Shown: piece by piece, positions 7,700 through 16,886 of the stretch
How positions within the stretch are numbered: position 1 is the first letter of the stretch
Layout of the letters: each line of letters opens with the position of its first letter
NCBI RefSeq assembly: GCF_042646425.1
Contig: NZ_JBHRTR010000020.1
Coordinates: 1 to 64,000 of the forward strand
DNA: 64,000 nt
DNA from: Marinibaculum pumilum
Lineage (GTDB): Bacteria; Pseudomonadota; Alphaproteobacteria; Ferrovibrionales; Ferrovibrionaceae
Direction: 5' to 3'
Notes under the pieces: model-generated
What the model saw: only the letters and a program-made list of their open reading frames with translations
Databases searched by the model: none
What the model was told of the DNA's origin: nothing
Made by a program: the position numbers and the translations under genes

Positions 7700-8353
7700 A
7701 TGTCCGACACCCGCTTCTTCCTGGCAGAGAACCTGGCCTGCGCCCGCGGCGAGCGCGCGGTGTTCCGCGACGTCAGCCTGCGGGTCGAGAATGGCGGCGC
7801 GCTGGTGCTGCGCGGGCCGAACGGCACCGGCAAATCCTCCCTGCTGCGCATGCTGGCCGGCCTGCTGCCGCCCTTCGCCGGCCATCTGGCCTGGCATGAC
7901 GGGCCGGTCGACGAGAACCCCGACCGGCATGCTGCGCGGCTGGTCTATCTGGGCCATGCCAATGCCGCGCAGCCCGCCCTGACGGTGCGGGAGAACCTGG
8001 CCTTCTGGGCACATCTGCAGCCGGATGGCCAGCCGCAGCGCATCGGCGATGCACTGGGCGCCTTCGCCCTGTCCGACCTGGCGGAGCTGCCGGCGCGCTA
8101 TCTGTCCGCCGGCCAGACCCGGCGCCTGGCACTGGCGCGGCTGCTGTTGGGCGGCGCGCCACTCTGGCTGCTCGACGAGCCGGCGACCGGCCTGGACGCG
8201 GCCTCCACCGCCACCCTGTGGGAACGGATCGCGGCCCATCGGGCGCTGGGCGGCATGGCGATCGTTGCGGTGCACGGCCCGGCCGACCTGCCCGGCGCGG
8301 CCGAACTCGACCTGGCCCCGCATTCGCTCATCCGGCAGGCTGCACTGCCGTGA
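7700..8353 (+). CDS. ccmA: Heme exporter ATP-binding protein CcmA
   Basis: The ATPase of the CcmABCD complex, which drives release of holo-CcmE during cytochrome c maturation. The 217-aa ABC protein has Walker A GPNGTGKSS (residues 39-47), the signature LSAGQTRR in place of the usual LSGGQ (a CcmA hallmark), Walker B LWLLDEP and an H-loop VHG. It opens the ccm block. Its TGA overlaps the GTG start of ccmB by four bases (GTGA), indicating coupled translation. Confidence 0.95.
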   Translation: MSDTRFFLAENLACARGERAVFRDVSLRVENGGALVLRGPNGTGKSSLLRMLAGLLPPFAGHLAWHDGPVDENPDRHAARLVYLGHANAAQPALTVRENLAFWAHLQPDGQPQRIGDALGAFALSDLAELPARYLSAGQTRRLALARLLLGGAPLWLLDEPATGLDAASTATLWERIAAHRALGGMAIVAVHGPADLPGAAELDLAPHSLIRQAALP

Positions 8354-9054
8354 CGCGGCCGGATACGCCCTACGGCCATCCTTCCGCCCTGGCGGCGTTC
8401 CGCGCCCTGGTGCAGCGCGACCTGCGGCTGGCGGTGCGGCAGGGCGGCGCCACGGTGCTGGTGCTGATCTTCTTCGTGCTGGCGGTCACCCTGTTCCCGC
8501 TGGGGGTCGGCCCGGCGCCGGAGGTGCTGAGCCGGATCGCGCCCGGTGTGCTGTGGGTCGCCGCGCTCCTGTCGGCGCTGATGTCGCTGGAGCGGCTGTT
8601 CCAGGCCGATTTCGCCGACGGTACCCTGGACATCCTGGCGCTGGGGCGGCTGCCGATGCCGGTGGTGGTGCTGGCCAAGGCGCTGGCGCACTGGCTGACC
8701 GCCGGCCTGCCGCTGACCCTGCTGGGCCCGCCACTGGCCCTGTCGCTGGCCCTGCCGGTGGAGGCGCTGGGCGCGGCCTGGATCGCGATGGCGCTGGGCA
8801 CCCCCTGCCTGACCCTGCTGGGCGCGATCGGCGCCGCCCTGACGGTCGGCGTCCGGCGCGGCGGGCCGCTGCTGGCGCTGCTGGTGCTGCCGCTCTACAT
8901 CCCGACCCTGATCTTCGGCGCCGCCGCCGTCGATGCCGCCGCCTTCGGCCTGGCGGCGGTCCCGCACCTGCTGCTGCTGGGCGCCACCCTCTGCGTCGCC
9001 CTGGTGCTGGCCCCCTGGGCCGCCGCCGCGGCGCTGCGGCTGTCGCTGGAATAG
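8350..9054 (+). CDS. ccmB: Heme exporter permease CcmB
   Basis: An inner-membrane subunit of the CcmABCD complex. The 234-aa protein has about six hydrophobic segments, starts with the family's FRALVQRDLRLAVRQGG and contains LERLFQADFADGTLDILALGRLP, a strongly conserved CcmB stretch. I place the start at the GTG overlapping the ccmA stop; earlier in-frame starts would lie wholly inside ccmA. The gene ends the first half of the ccm block, since the next gene (yccF) is on the other strand. Confidence 0.94.
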   Translation: MTRPDTPYGHPSALAAFRALVQRDLRLAVRQGGATVLVLIFFVLAVTLFPLGVGPAPEVLSRIAPGVLWVAALLSALMSLERLFQADFADGTLDILALGRLPMPVVVLAKALAHWLTAGLPLTLLGPPLALSLALPVEALGAAWIAMALGTPCLTLLGAIGAALTVGVRRGGPLLALLVLPLYIPTLIFGAAAVDAAAFGLAAVPHLLLLGATLCVALVLAPWAAAAALRLSLE

Positions 9055-9070
9055 GCGGCGCCCGCCCCGG

Positions 9071-9526
9071 TCAGCGGCGCGACTGCTGCACCGACCGGCG
9101 GGCGCGCTCGCGCATCAGTTCGGCCGCGACCTCCTTCGTCACCACCGCCTTGCCGACCGGCAGCAGGCTGGCCTCCGCCAGCTTCAGATGGGCGATGGCA
9201 AATGGAATGCCGATGATGGTGATCGCATAGGCGATGGCGGAGATAACATGCCCAAGCGCCAGCCAGATTCCGGCGACCAGCAGCCAGATGATGTTCGCCA
9301 CCAGCCCCAGCGGCCCGGTACCCAGGTCGTCGCTGCCGGTCAGGTCGCGCCGGTTGACCGTGGTATGTCCGAACGGCCAGAAGGAATAGAGGCCGATGTT
9401 GAAGGCCGCCCGCGCCCAGGGCAGGCCGATGATGGTCAAGGCCAGGATCGCCGCACCGGCCAGCCACATCAGGCCGAGCAGCCAGCCGCCGAACACCAGC
9501 CAGATCAGGTTCAGTATTGTCGCCAT
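9071..9526 (-). CDS. yccF: YccF-domain inner-membrane protein
   Basis: A 151-aa membrane protein with two copies of the YccF module: LNLIWLVFGGWLLGLMWL...TIIGLPWARAAFNIG near the N-terminus, and VANIIWLLVAGIWLALGHV...TIIGIPFAIAHLKL in the second half. Family function is unknown. The ATG at 9526 begins MATILNLIWL and is preferred over an upstream TTG. It lies tail-to-tail with ccmB (16-bp gap) and head-to-head with ccmC, so it interrupts an otherwise collinear ccm set. Confidence 0.9.
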   Translation of the reverse strand: MATILNLIWLVFGGWLLGLMWLAGAAILALTIIGLPWARAAFNIGLYSFWPFGHTTVNRRDLTGSDDLGTGPLGLVANIIWLLVAGIWLALGHVISAIAYAITIIGIPFAIAHLKLAEASLLPVGKAVVTKEVAAELMRERARRSVQQSRR

Positions 9527-9656
9527 CGCCGCCCCTCCTGCCCGCGATACTGCAACGGCTCGGCCAGGGCGCAAAGGGGGCGCGACACCGGGACGACTTG
9601 CGCCGCCGCGCCGCTGCCTCTAGCTAGGTCGGATCCGACACGGAACCGCCCGAACC

Positions 9657-10391
9657 ATGGCCTCCAGCCTGCACCGTCTTGCCAATCCGACCCGCTTCCT
9701 GGCCCTGATCCGGCCGGTGCAGCCGGTGGCCGGCGTGGCGGCGCTGCTGCTGATCGTCGCCGGGCTGGGCTGGGGGCTGCTCTACGCGCCGCCGGACTAC
9801 CAGCAGGGCGAGACGGTGCGGATCATGTACGTGCATGTGCCCGCCGCCTGGATGGCCCTGTTCATCTATGTCTGCATGACGGTCGCATCGGCCGTCGGGC
9901 TGATCTGGCGGCATCCGGTCGCCGACCTCTCCGCCAAGGCCTCGGCACCGATCGGCGCCGCCTTCACTTTCCTCTGCCTGGTGACCGGCGCGCTCTGGGG
10001 ACAGCCGATGTGGGGCACCTGGTGGGTCTGGGACGGGCGGCTGACCTCGGTCCTGATCCTGTTCTTCCTCTATCTCGGCTATATCGCGCTCTGGTCCGCC
10101 TTCGACGATCAGGCGAAGGCGGCGCGGGCGGCGGCGATCCTGGCGGTCGTCGGCGTGATCAACGTGCCGATCGTGAAGTTCTCGGTGGACTGGTGGAACA
10201 CCCTGCACCAGCCGGCCAGCGTGCTGACGATGGAGGGGCCGAAGATCCACGCCACCCTGCTCTGGCCGCTGCTGCTGACCGGGCTGGGCTTCACCGCGTT
10301 CTACATCTACCTGCTGTGCCTGCGGGTGCGGACCGAGATCCTGCGCCGCAAGGTGCGGATCGCCCGGCTGGCGGCGCTCGCGCAATCCTGA
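9657..10391 (+). CDS. ccmC: Heme exporter/chaperone-loading protein CcmC
   Basis: A six-helix inner-membrane protein that presents heme to CcmE. The 244-aa sequence has the periplasmic WGTWWVWDGRLTS tryptophan-rich motif that binds heme. His residues flank it: MYVHVPAAWM before it and NTLHQPASV after it, the conserved heme-iron ligands of the family. It starts a second rightward ccm block after the reversed yccF gene. The 130-bp gap between divergent yccF and ccmC must hold its promoter. About 200 bp separate it from ccmD. Confidence 0.95.
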   Translation: MASSLHRLANPTRFLALIRPVQPVAGVAALLLIVAGLGWGLLYAPPDYQQGETVRIMYVHVPAAWMALFIYVCMTVASAVGLIWRHPVADLSAKASAPIGAAFTFLCLVTGALWGQPMWGTWWVWDGRLTSVLILFFLYLGYIALWSAFDDQAKAARAAAILAVVGVINVPIVKFSVDWWNTLHQPASVLTMEGPKIHATLLWPLLLTGLGFTAFYIYLLCLRVRTEILRRKVRIARLAALAQS

Positions 10392-10589
10392 TCGCGGCAC
10401 GGTCCTTCCGGGCCGGTGCGATTGTCGCACCGCCTGGACGCACACCGTCCGGCAGATATATTCCGCCCGGCAAGGGATACAGCAGAATCCGGCGGCCTGG
10501 CGGAGGGCGCGACGTCGCCCGGCCGGACCGGACAGGGAGATGGCGGCAATAGCCCGCGCCGGGATGGCGCGCCGGCCGCGCGGAGAGAG

Positions 10590-10838
10590 ATGGATTTTCC
10601 CGGCAGGTTCGACAGTCTCGGGGCGTTCCTCGCGATGGGCGGCTACGGCGCCTTCGTCTGGCCGGCGCTGGCGCTTGCCGTCGTCATCCTGCTGGGCCTG
10701 TGGCTGCAGAGCCTGGCCGCCCTGCGGGAGGCGGTGCGGCAGGAGGCGCTGGTCGCGCAGCTGCGGCGTGACGGCCGCTCCGGCGGCACCGACCGGGACC
10801 TGAACCAGGGGCAGCAGCAGGCGGAAGCGGGCCAATGA
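10590..10838 (+). CDS. ccmD: Heme exporter protein CcmD
   Basis: A small membrane protein (82 aa) of the CcmABCD complex. It has one N-terminal transmembrane segment (GGYGAFVWPALALAVVILLGLWL) with the family's GGYGAFVWPAY-like start, followed by a charged cytoplasmic tail. The ATG at 10590 follows a GGAGAGAG ribosome site. The C-terminal tail is longer than in many CcmD proteins. Its TGA overlaps the ccmE ATG by four bases. The preceding 198 bp after ccmC hold no gene I can recognise. Confidence 0.9.
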   Translation: MDFPGRFDSLGAFLAMGGYGAFVWPALALAVVILLGLWLQSLAALREAVRQEALVAQLRRDGRSGGTDRDLNQGQQQAEAGQ

Positions 10839-11365
10839 CTTCGGACACTGAAACCGGTCGCGGTAGCCCGGCGCGGCGCCTTCCCGGCATGGGACGCCGC
10901 AAGCGGCGGCGGCTGTGGCTGGTGGTCGGCGGCCTGGCGGTGCTCGGCGTCGCGGTGGCCCTGGTCCTGTCCGCCTTCGACGACAACCTGGTGTTCTTCC
11001 ACAGCCCCTCCGACATCGCGGAGCGGCAGGTGCCGCCGGACCGGCGCATCCGGATCGGCGGCCTGGTCCAGGAAGGCTCCGTCCTGCGCGACGGCATGAC
11101 CACGGAGTTCACGGTGACCGACATGGCGAACGACCTGCGGGTGCGCTATGTCGGCCTGCTGCCCGACCTGTTCCGGGAGGGCCAGGGCGTCGTGGCGGAA
11201 GGCAGCCTGGGGACGGACGGCCTGTTCACGGCCAGCCAGGTGCTGGCCAAGCATGACGAGAACTACATGCCGCCGGAGGTGGTCGACAGCCTGAAGCGGG
11301 CCGGGCAGTGGCAGCATGGCCCCGGTGGACCAGAATCGGGTGGGCCGAAGAGGGGCGGCACGTGA
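10835..11365 (+). CDS. ccmE: Periplasmic heme chaperone CcmE
   Basis: A membrane-anchored OB-fold protein that carries heme covalently to the CcmFH ligase. The 176-aa protein has a basic N-terminus (RRKRRRLW), one signal-anchor helix, then the family core FFHSPSDI, the RIGGLVQEGSV strand and the heme-attachment motif KHDENYMP with His at about residue 140. The C-terminal tail is Gly- and Pro-rich and variable, as usual. It is coupled to ccmD by the ATGA overlap and followed 40 bp later by ccmF. Confidence 0.96.
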   Translation: MTSDTETGRGSPARRLPGMGRRKRRRLWLVVGGLAVLGVAVALVLSAFDDNLVFFHSPSDIAERQVPPDRRIRIGGLVQEGSVLRDGMTTEFTVTDMANDLRVRYVGLLPDLFREGQGVVAEGSLGTDGLFTASQVLAKHDENYMPPEVVDSLKRAGQWQHGPGGPESGGPKRGGT

Positions 11366-11405
11366 CCGCGAAGCTCAGCCCCGCACCGAAGGACAAGGCC
11401 CGGTG

Positions 11406-13403
11406 ATGATCGTCGAGGTCGGTCATTTCGCGCTGGCATTGTGCCTGGCGGTGGCGATCGTGCAGGCGGTGCTGCCGCTGGTCGGCGCGGCGCGCGGCCA
11501 TGCCGGCCTGATGCGGCTGGCCGGCCATGCCGCCTGCATCCAGGCAGCACTCTGCCTGGTCGCCTTCGCGGCGCTGACGCATGCCTATCTCGGCTCCGAC
11601 TTCTCCGTCGTGAACGTCGTCGAGAACTCGCATTCGGCCAAGCCGCTGCTCTACAAGATCACCGGCGTCTGGGGCAATCACGAGGGCTCGCTGCTGCTCT
11701 GGCTGCTGATCCTGACCCTGTTCGGCGCGGCGGTGGCGCTTTTCGGCGGCAACCTGCCGGCACAGCTGCGGGCCCGGGTGCTGGCGGTGCAGTCGATGCT
11801 GGGGGTCGGCTTCCTGGCCTTCATCCTGTTCACCTCCAACCCCTTCACCCGCACCTTTCCGCCGCCGCTGGACGGGCAGGGCCTGAACCCGCTGCTGCAG
11901 GATCCCGGCCTCGCCTTCCATCCGCCCTTCCTCTACCTGGGCTATGTCGGCTTCTCGATCGCCTTCGCCTTCGCGGTCGCGGCCCTGATCGAGGGGCGGG
12001 TCGACGCCGCCTGGGCGCGCTGGGTGCGGCCCTGGACCCTGGCCGCCTGGACCTTCCTGACGATCGGTATCGCGCTCGGCTCCTGGTGGGCCTATTACGA
12101 GCTGGGCTGGGGCGGCTGGTGGTTCTGGGACCCGGTGGAGAACGCCTCCTTCATGCCCTGGCTGGCCGGCACCGCGCTGGTCCATTCCGCCGTGGTGGTG
12201 GAGAAGCGCGATGCGCTGAAGACCTGGACCGTGCTGCTGGCGATCCTGACCTTCTCCCTCAGCCTGCTGGGCACCTTCATCGTGCGCTCCGGCGTGCTGA
12301 ACTCCGTCCATGCCTTCGCCACCGACCCGGCGCGCGGCATCTTCATCCTGGGCTTCCTGGTCCTGGTGGTGGGCGGCAGCCTGACCCTGTTCGCAATCCG
12401 TGCGCCCGCCCTGCGCGGCGGCGGCAGCTTCCGCCCGGTCAGCCGCGAGGGCGGCCTGGTGCTGAACAACCTGCTGCTGGCAACGGCGACGGCGACGGTC
12501 CTGGTCGGCACCCTCTACCCGCTGTTCCTGGATGCCGTGACGGGGGAGAAGGTGACCGTCGGCCCGCCCTATTTCAACGCGGTCTTCGTGCCGCTGATGG
12601 TGCCGCTGATCGCCGCCATGGGGATCGGCCCGCTGCTCGCCTGGAAGCGCGGCGACCTGGCCGGCGCCCTTGCCCGGCTGCGGCTTGCGATCGCGGTCAC
12701 CGTGGCGGCGATCCTGCTGGCGATCGCGATGGCCGATACCGGCGCCGCGGGCGCGGCTTTGGGCCTGGGTCTCGCCGCCTGGCTGGCCGCCGGCACCCTG
12801 ACCGAATGGGCGGAGCGGATCCGGCTGTTCCGCGCCCCGCCGGCGGAGAGCTGGCGTCGTGCCGGCCATCTGCCGCGCGCCGCCTGGGGCATGACGGTGG
12901 CGCATCTGGGGATGGCGATGCTGATCGCCGGCATCACCGTGTCGAGCACCTGGTCGACCGAGGCACAGGGCCTGCTGGCCCGCGGCGGGAGCCTGTCCGC
13001 CGGCCCGGTCGCCTATCGCCTGGACGATGTCACCGAGCAGCGGGGCGCCAATTTTGACGCCCTGTCGGCGGAGATGACCGCGACCTGGAGCGACGGCAGC
13101 AGCGATCGCCTGGCGCCCGAACAGCGCCGGTACACAGACCCGCCGATGGAGACGACGGAGGCGGCGATCCGCCCCTCCCTGGTCGCCGACCTCTATGCGG
13201 TGGTCGGCCGGCCGCAGGAGCCGGGCGCGGCGCGCTTCGCCGTCCGCGTCTATCACAAGCCGATGGTGTCCTGGATCTGGCTCGGGTCGCTGGTGATGGC
13301 GCTGGGCGGGGCGATCTCCCTCACCGACCGGCGGCACCGGGTCGGCGCGCCGGCAGCCCGGCGGCGCGGCGCGACCGATATCGGGGAGCAGGCGACCGCA
13401 TGA
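11406..13403 (+). CDS. ccmF: Heme lyase subunit CcmF
   Basis: A large polytopic membrane protein that attaches heme to apocytochrome c. The 665-aa sequence (start ATG at 11406, MIVEVGHFAL) has VWGNHEGSLLLW, LAFHPPFLYLGYVG and the tryptophan-rich WWAYYELGWGGWWFWDPVENAS motif typical of the heme-handling family. A long periplasmic loop near the C-terminus precedes the last helix. An upstream in-frame start exists inside ccmE but would add a non-conserved tail. It overlaps ccmG by four bases (ATGA). Confidence 0.96.
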   Translation: MIVEVGHFALALCLAVAIVQAVLPLVGAARGHAGLMRLAGHAACIQAALCLVAFAALTHAYLGSDFSVVNVVENSHSAKPLLYKITGVWGNHEGSLLLWLLILTLFGAAVALFGGNLPAQLRARVLAVQSMLGVGFLAFILFTSNPFTRTFPPPLDGQGLNPLLQDPGLAFHPPFLYLGYVGFSIAFAFAVAALIEGRVDAAWARWVRPWTLAAWTFLTIGIALGSWWAYYELGWGGWWFWDPVENASFMPWLAGTALVHSAVVVEKRDALKTWTVLLAILTFSLSLLGTFIVRSGVLNSVHAFATDPARGIFILGFLVLVVGGSLTLFAIRAPALRGGGSFRPVSREGGLVLNNLLLATATATVLVGTLYPLFLDAVTGEKVTVGPPYFNAVFVPLMVPLIAAMGIGPLLAWKRGDLAGALARLRLAIAVTVAAILLAIAMADTGAAGAALGLGLAAWLAAGTLTEWAERIRLFRAPPAESWRRAGHLPRAAWGMTVAHLGMAMLIAGITVSSTWSTEAQGLLARGGSLSAGPVAYRLDDVTEQRGANFDALSAEMTATWSDGSSDRLAPEQRRYTDPPMETTEAAIRPSLVADLYAVVGRPQEPGAARFAVRVYHKPMVSWIWLGSLVMALGGAISLTDRRHRVGAPAARRRGATDIGEQATA

Positions 13404-14020
13404 CCGAAAAAGACCTTGCACAAGCGCAGGAGCCGGCGGAAGAGGCCCGGCCGCGGCGCCGCTTCCTGGTCACCTATGGCCTGCCGGCGCTGGTCTTCGC
13501 GGTGATCGCGGCGGCGATGGGCTATGGCCTGCTCTACCTGGACCCGCGGTCGCTGCCCTCGGCCCTGATCGACAAGCCGGTGCCGGACTTCTCCCTGCCG
13601 CCGCTGCCCGACCGGCGGCGCGGCCTGGACAGCGACGACCTGCACGGGCAGGTCTCCATCGTGAACGTCTTCGCCTCCTGGTGTGCGCCCTGCAAGGTGG
13701 AGCATCCGGTGCTGATGCAGATCGCCGCCGACTATGAGGAGGACGTGAAGATCTTCGGCATCGCCTACAAGGACCGGCCGGCCGATACGGTGAAATGGCT
13801 GGAAGAGCTGGGCGATCCCTACAACGCCATCGGCGTCGACCGCACCGGCCGGGTGTCGATCGACTTCGGCGTCTACGGCGTGCCGGAGACCTATGTCGTC
13901 CGCCCCGACGGCAGCATCGCCTACCGCCATGTCGGCCCGATCACGCAGCAGGACTGGAACCGGGTGATCGCGCCGCTGGTGAAGACCCTGCAGCGCGAAG
14001 CCTATCGCCAGGGCTCGTGA
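13400..14020 (+). CDS. ccmG: Cytochrome c-type biogenesis thiol:disulfide oxidoreductase CcmG/DsbE
   Basis: A periplasmic membrane-anchored thioredoxin that keeps the CxxCH cysteines of apocytochromes reduced. The 206-aa protein has one N-terminal anchor helix, then VPDFSLPPL, the active site SWCAPCK (Cys about 95 and 98) with the FASWC context, IAYKDRPADTVKWL as the acidic CcmG-specific insert region and YGVPETYVVRPDG carrying the cis-Pro. It is translationally coupled to ccmF and followed by ccmH 7 bp downstream. Confidence 0.95.
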   Translation: MTEKDLAQAQEPAEEARPRRRFLVTYGLPALVFAVIAAAMGYGLLYLDPRSLPSALIDKPVPDFSLPPLPDRRRGLDSDDLHGQVSIVNVFASWCAPCKVEHPVLMQIAADYEEDVKIFGIAYKDRPADTVKWLEELGDPYNAIGVDRTGRVSIDFGVYGVPETYVVRPDGSIAYRHVGPITQQDWNRVIAPLVKTLQREAYRQGS

Positions 14021-14027
14021 AGCGCCG

Positions 14028-14513
14028 ATGGCCCCCCTTCACCGCTTCCTGGCGGCCGTCGCGATCCTGCTGGCCGCCTGCCTGTCCGCCCTGCCGGCGG
14101 CGGCGATCGGCGTCGACCGGCCGCTGGACGACCCGGTGGCGGAACGGCGGGCACAGGACATAGCTGAGACCCTGCGCTGCCTGGTCTGCCAGAACCAGAC
14201 GATCGCCGAATCCGACGCCGACCTGGCCCGCGACCTGCGCGGCATCATCCGCGAACAGGTGGCGGAGGGACGCTCCGACGACCAGATCCGCGGCTTCCTG
14301 GTCGACCGCTACGGCCAGTGGGTGCTGATGCGGCCGCCGTTCAACTGGCGCAATGCGGTGCTGTGGATCGCCCCGGCACTGATCCTGCTGGCCGGGATCG
14401 TCCTGGTGCTGCGCCGCCGCCGGCGGATGGCGCAGCCCGGCGATACCGGCCGGCCGCTGAGCGCGGCGGAAGAGGCCCGCCTCGCCGCCCTGCTGGACCG
14501 CGACGAGACATGA
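14028..14513 (+). CDS. ccmH: Cytochrome c-type biogenesis protein CcmH (CycL)
   Basis: A periplasmic thiol-oxidoreductase partner of CcmG and CcmF. The 161-aa protein has a signal peptide ending ALPAAA, the diagnostic LRCLVCQNQTIAES motif with cysteines near residues 51 and 54, DLRGIIREQVAEGRSDDQI and YGQWVLMRPPFN, then one C-terminal membrane anchor (WIAPALILLAGIVLVL) and a basic tail. It is the short, separate CcmH form found in alphaproteobacteria; the TPR part is encoded by the next gene. Confidence 0.95.
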   Translation: MAPLHRFLAAVAILLAACLSALPAAAIGVDRPLDDPVAERRAQDIAETLRCLVCQNQTIAESDADLARDLRGIIREQVAEGRSDDQIRGFLVDRYGQWVLMRPPFNWRNAVLWIAPALILLAGIVLVLRRRRRMAQPGDTGRPLSAAEEARLAALLDRDET

Positions 14514-14541
14514 ACCGGCCGGCGCAGCATCGGATCCTGTC

Positions 14542-15516
14542 ATGTTCTGGCTGATCATCGGACTTCTGGCCGCGGCGGTCGCCGTGGCGCTGGTGCTGCC
14601 GCTGGTGCTCGCCCGCCGGCAGCCGCTGCCGGACGCGGCCGCGCACGACCGGGCCGTCTACCGCGACCAGCTGGCAGAGGTGGAGCGCGACCTGGCGCGC
14701 GGCGTGCTGGACGAGAGCGCCGCAGCCGCGGCGCGGGTGGAGATCCAGCGCCGCATCCTGCGCACCGACCGGGAGGCGCCGGAGAAGGCGGCAGGAACCG
14801 TGCGGCCCGGCGGAACTGGGCGGCCCGGCGGCCCGGCCGGCCTGCTGGCGGTGTTCCTGGCGGTCCTGGTGCCGCTGGCGGGACTGGGCCTTTACTTCCA
14901 GACCGGCACGCCGGGCATGCCCGACATGCCGCTGGCGATGCGCGGTCCCGGCCCGGACGCGGCGCAGATGCGCGCCGCGTCCGGGATGGATCCGGAGGCC
15001 CGGGCGGAGATGATCGCCGGCATGGTGGCCGGGCTGGAGGAACGGCTGGCGGAAATGCCGGACGATTTCGACGGCTGGATGCGGCTCGGCCGCTCGCGGC
15101 TGGTGCTGGGCGAACCGATGAAGGCGCGCGACGCCTATGCGCGCGCCTCCGCGCTGCGGCCCGACAGCCTGCCGGCGGCGACCGCCTATGCCGCCGCGGT
15201 GATGCAGTCCGACGGCGCCGGCCAGCCGGTCTCGCCGCAGGCGGAGGCGGCGCTGAAACGGGTGCTGGAAATCGCGCCGGAGGAGCCTTCCGCCCTGTTC
15301 CTGCTGGGCCGGGCGGCCAGCGAGCGCGGCGACTGGCCGGCGGCGATGGACTGGTTCGGCCGGCTGGCGGGCAGCCTGCCCGACAGCGACCCGCGGGCCC
15401 CGGTCGTCGACCGCATCCTGGAGGAACTGCGGCAGCGCGGCACCGGCCCGGACAGGTCGGAGGCGGGGCAGGGCGACGATGCCGGCGAAGCGGCCCAACC
15501 GTCGCCGCAGAGGTAG
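14542..15516 (+). CDS. ccmI: Cytochrome c-type biogenesis protein CcmI (CycH)
   Basis: A bipartite membrane protein that presents apocytochrome c to the heme ligase. The 324-aa protein has one N-terminal helix (MFWLIIGLLAAAVAVALVLP), a cytoplasmic loop with YRDQLAEVERDLARGVL (a CcmI hallmark, with a leucine-zipper-like pattern), a second helix, then a periplasmic TPR region (DGWMRLGRSRLVLGEPMKARDAYARA and LFLLGRAASERGDWPAAMDWF). It ends the ccm block 28 bp after ccmH. Confidence 0.93.
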   Translation: MFWLIIGLLAAAVAVALVLPLVLARRQPLPDAAAHDRAVYRDQLAEVERDLARGVLDESAAAAARVEIQRRILRTDREAPEKAAGTVRPGGTGRPGGPAGLLAVFLAVLVPLAGLGLYFQTGTPGMPDMPLAMRGPGPDAAQMRAASGMDPEARAEMIAGMVAGLEERLAEMPDDFDGWMRLGRSRLVLGEPMKARDAYARASALRPDSLPAATAYAAAVMQSDGAGQPVSPQAEAALKRVLEIAPEEPSALFLLGRAASERGDWPAAMDWFGRLAGSLPDSDPRAPVVDRILEELRQRGTGPDRSEAGQGDDAGEAAQPSPQR

Positions 15517-15563
15517 CCAGCGGCCGTATCGCTGCCTATCTTGCCTTCAGATGAGCGTGATGG

Positions 15564-15797
15564 ATGGCTGACGGCGACGACACAAGGATTGGCGGACAGG
15601 GCAACCCGGCCCTGGGCCCCGTGCAGCGCGTGCGCCAGGTCGCCTCGCGCGGGCGGGCGCGTGCCGGCGCGGACGACGAGGGCCGCACCGGCGAAGCGCC
15701 GCAGCAGCATCACCATCTCGACGATCCCGGCATCCGCCCGGGCCCGCGTGGCGGCCTGCCTGACTGGCTCGGCCGGAACCTCAACATCTACGTCTGA
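15564..15797 (+). CDS. Small hypothetical protein
   Basis: A 77-aa hydrophilic, Gly/Arg-rich frame lying 47 bp after ccmI on the same strand. It contains a HHH cluster and ends GLPDWLGRNLNIYV, a C-terminus that looks like a real protein end. No family is recognised, and only a weak ribosome site precedes the ATG. It overlaps the end of the convergent VOC gene by 10 bp. It could be a real short gene at the tail of the ccm transcript or a chance frame in GC-rich DNA. Confidence 0.45.
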   Translation: MADGDDTRIGGQGNPALGPVQRVRQVASRGRARAGADDEGRTGEAPQQHHHLDDPGIRPGPRGGLPDWLGRNLNIYV

Positions 15798-16207
15798 GCG
15801 GCTGCCTCCGGCGCGAAAGTCACCGCCTCGACATTATGGCCTTCGGGATCGCGCACGAAGGCGGCGTAGTATTCCGGATGGTAGGCCTGCCTGATGCCGG
15901 GCGCACCATTGTCGCTGCCGCCATGCGCCAGAGCTGCGGCATGGAAGGCGCGGACAGCCGCGCGGCTGCCGTTCCGGAAGGCGATATGGCAGGGCGGCTG
16001 CTGCTGCCCCTTCGCGACCAGCCAGAGCTGGCCCTTGCGGCCGATGCCGAAGCCGACCTGCCCGCCGGCATGCGCGTCCGACGGCAGCGTGCTGACGACC
16101 GACAGGCCCAGCGGCGCCAGGACCGCCTCGTAGAACCGACCGGCCAGGTCGAGATCCGCGACACTGAGCGCGACATGGTCCAGCAGCATGGTCAGTTCGT
16201 CGGTCAT
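15788..16207 (-). CDS. VOC-family (glyoxalase-like) protein
   Basis: A 139-aa single-unit vicinal-oxygen-chelate protein with two beta-alpha-beta-beta-beta modules. It opens MLLDHVALSVADLDLAGRFYE, with the His metal ligand in LDHVAL, and closes YYAAFVRDPEGHNVEAVTF, with the C-terminal Glu ligand in NVEAV. The middle has the ppCHIAFRNGSRAAVRAFH His site. Metal-site residues are therefore intact. Substrate unknown; lactoylglutathione lyase-like or dioxygenase-like roles are common. It is transcribed convergently with the ccm block. Confidence 0.85.
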   Translation of the reverse strand: MTDELTMLLDHVALSVADLDLAGRFYEAVLAPLGLSVVSTLPSDAHAGGQVGFGIGRKGQLWLVAKGQQQPPCHIAFRNGSRAAVRAFHAAALAHGGSDNGAPGIRQAYHPEYYAAFVRDPEGHNVEAVTFAPEAAAQT

Positions 16208-16297
16208 GTCCCGCCCGCTTCCCGGATCGGCCACCGGTTGCCGGCGGCAGGGGACGGCAGACTGGACAGCCCGCCCGCGGCGCGCAAGATAGGCGCC

Positions 16298-16864
<567 letters not shown>

Positions 16865-16886
16865 CCGAACGGCCGCAACGCTGCCG

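Noticed and set aside
11226..13421. A 731-codon minus-strand frame opposite ccmF
   Set aside because: It is antisense to a fully recognisable ccmF and has no domain; a composition artefact.
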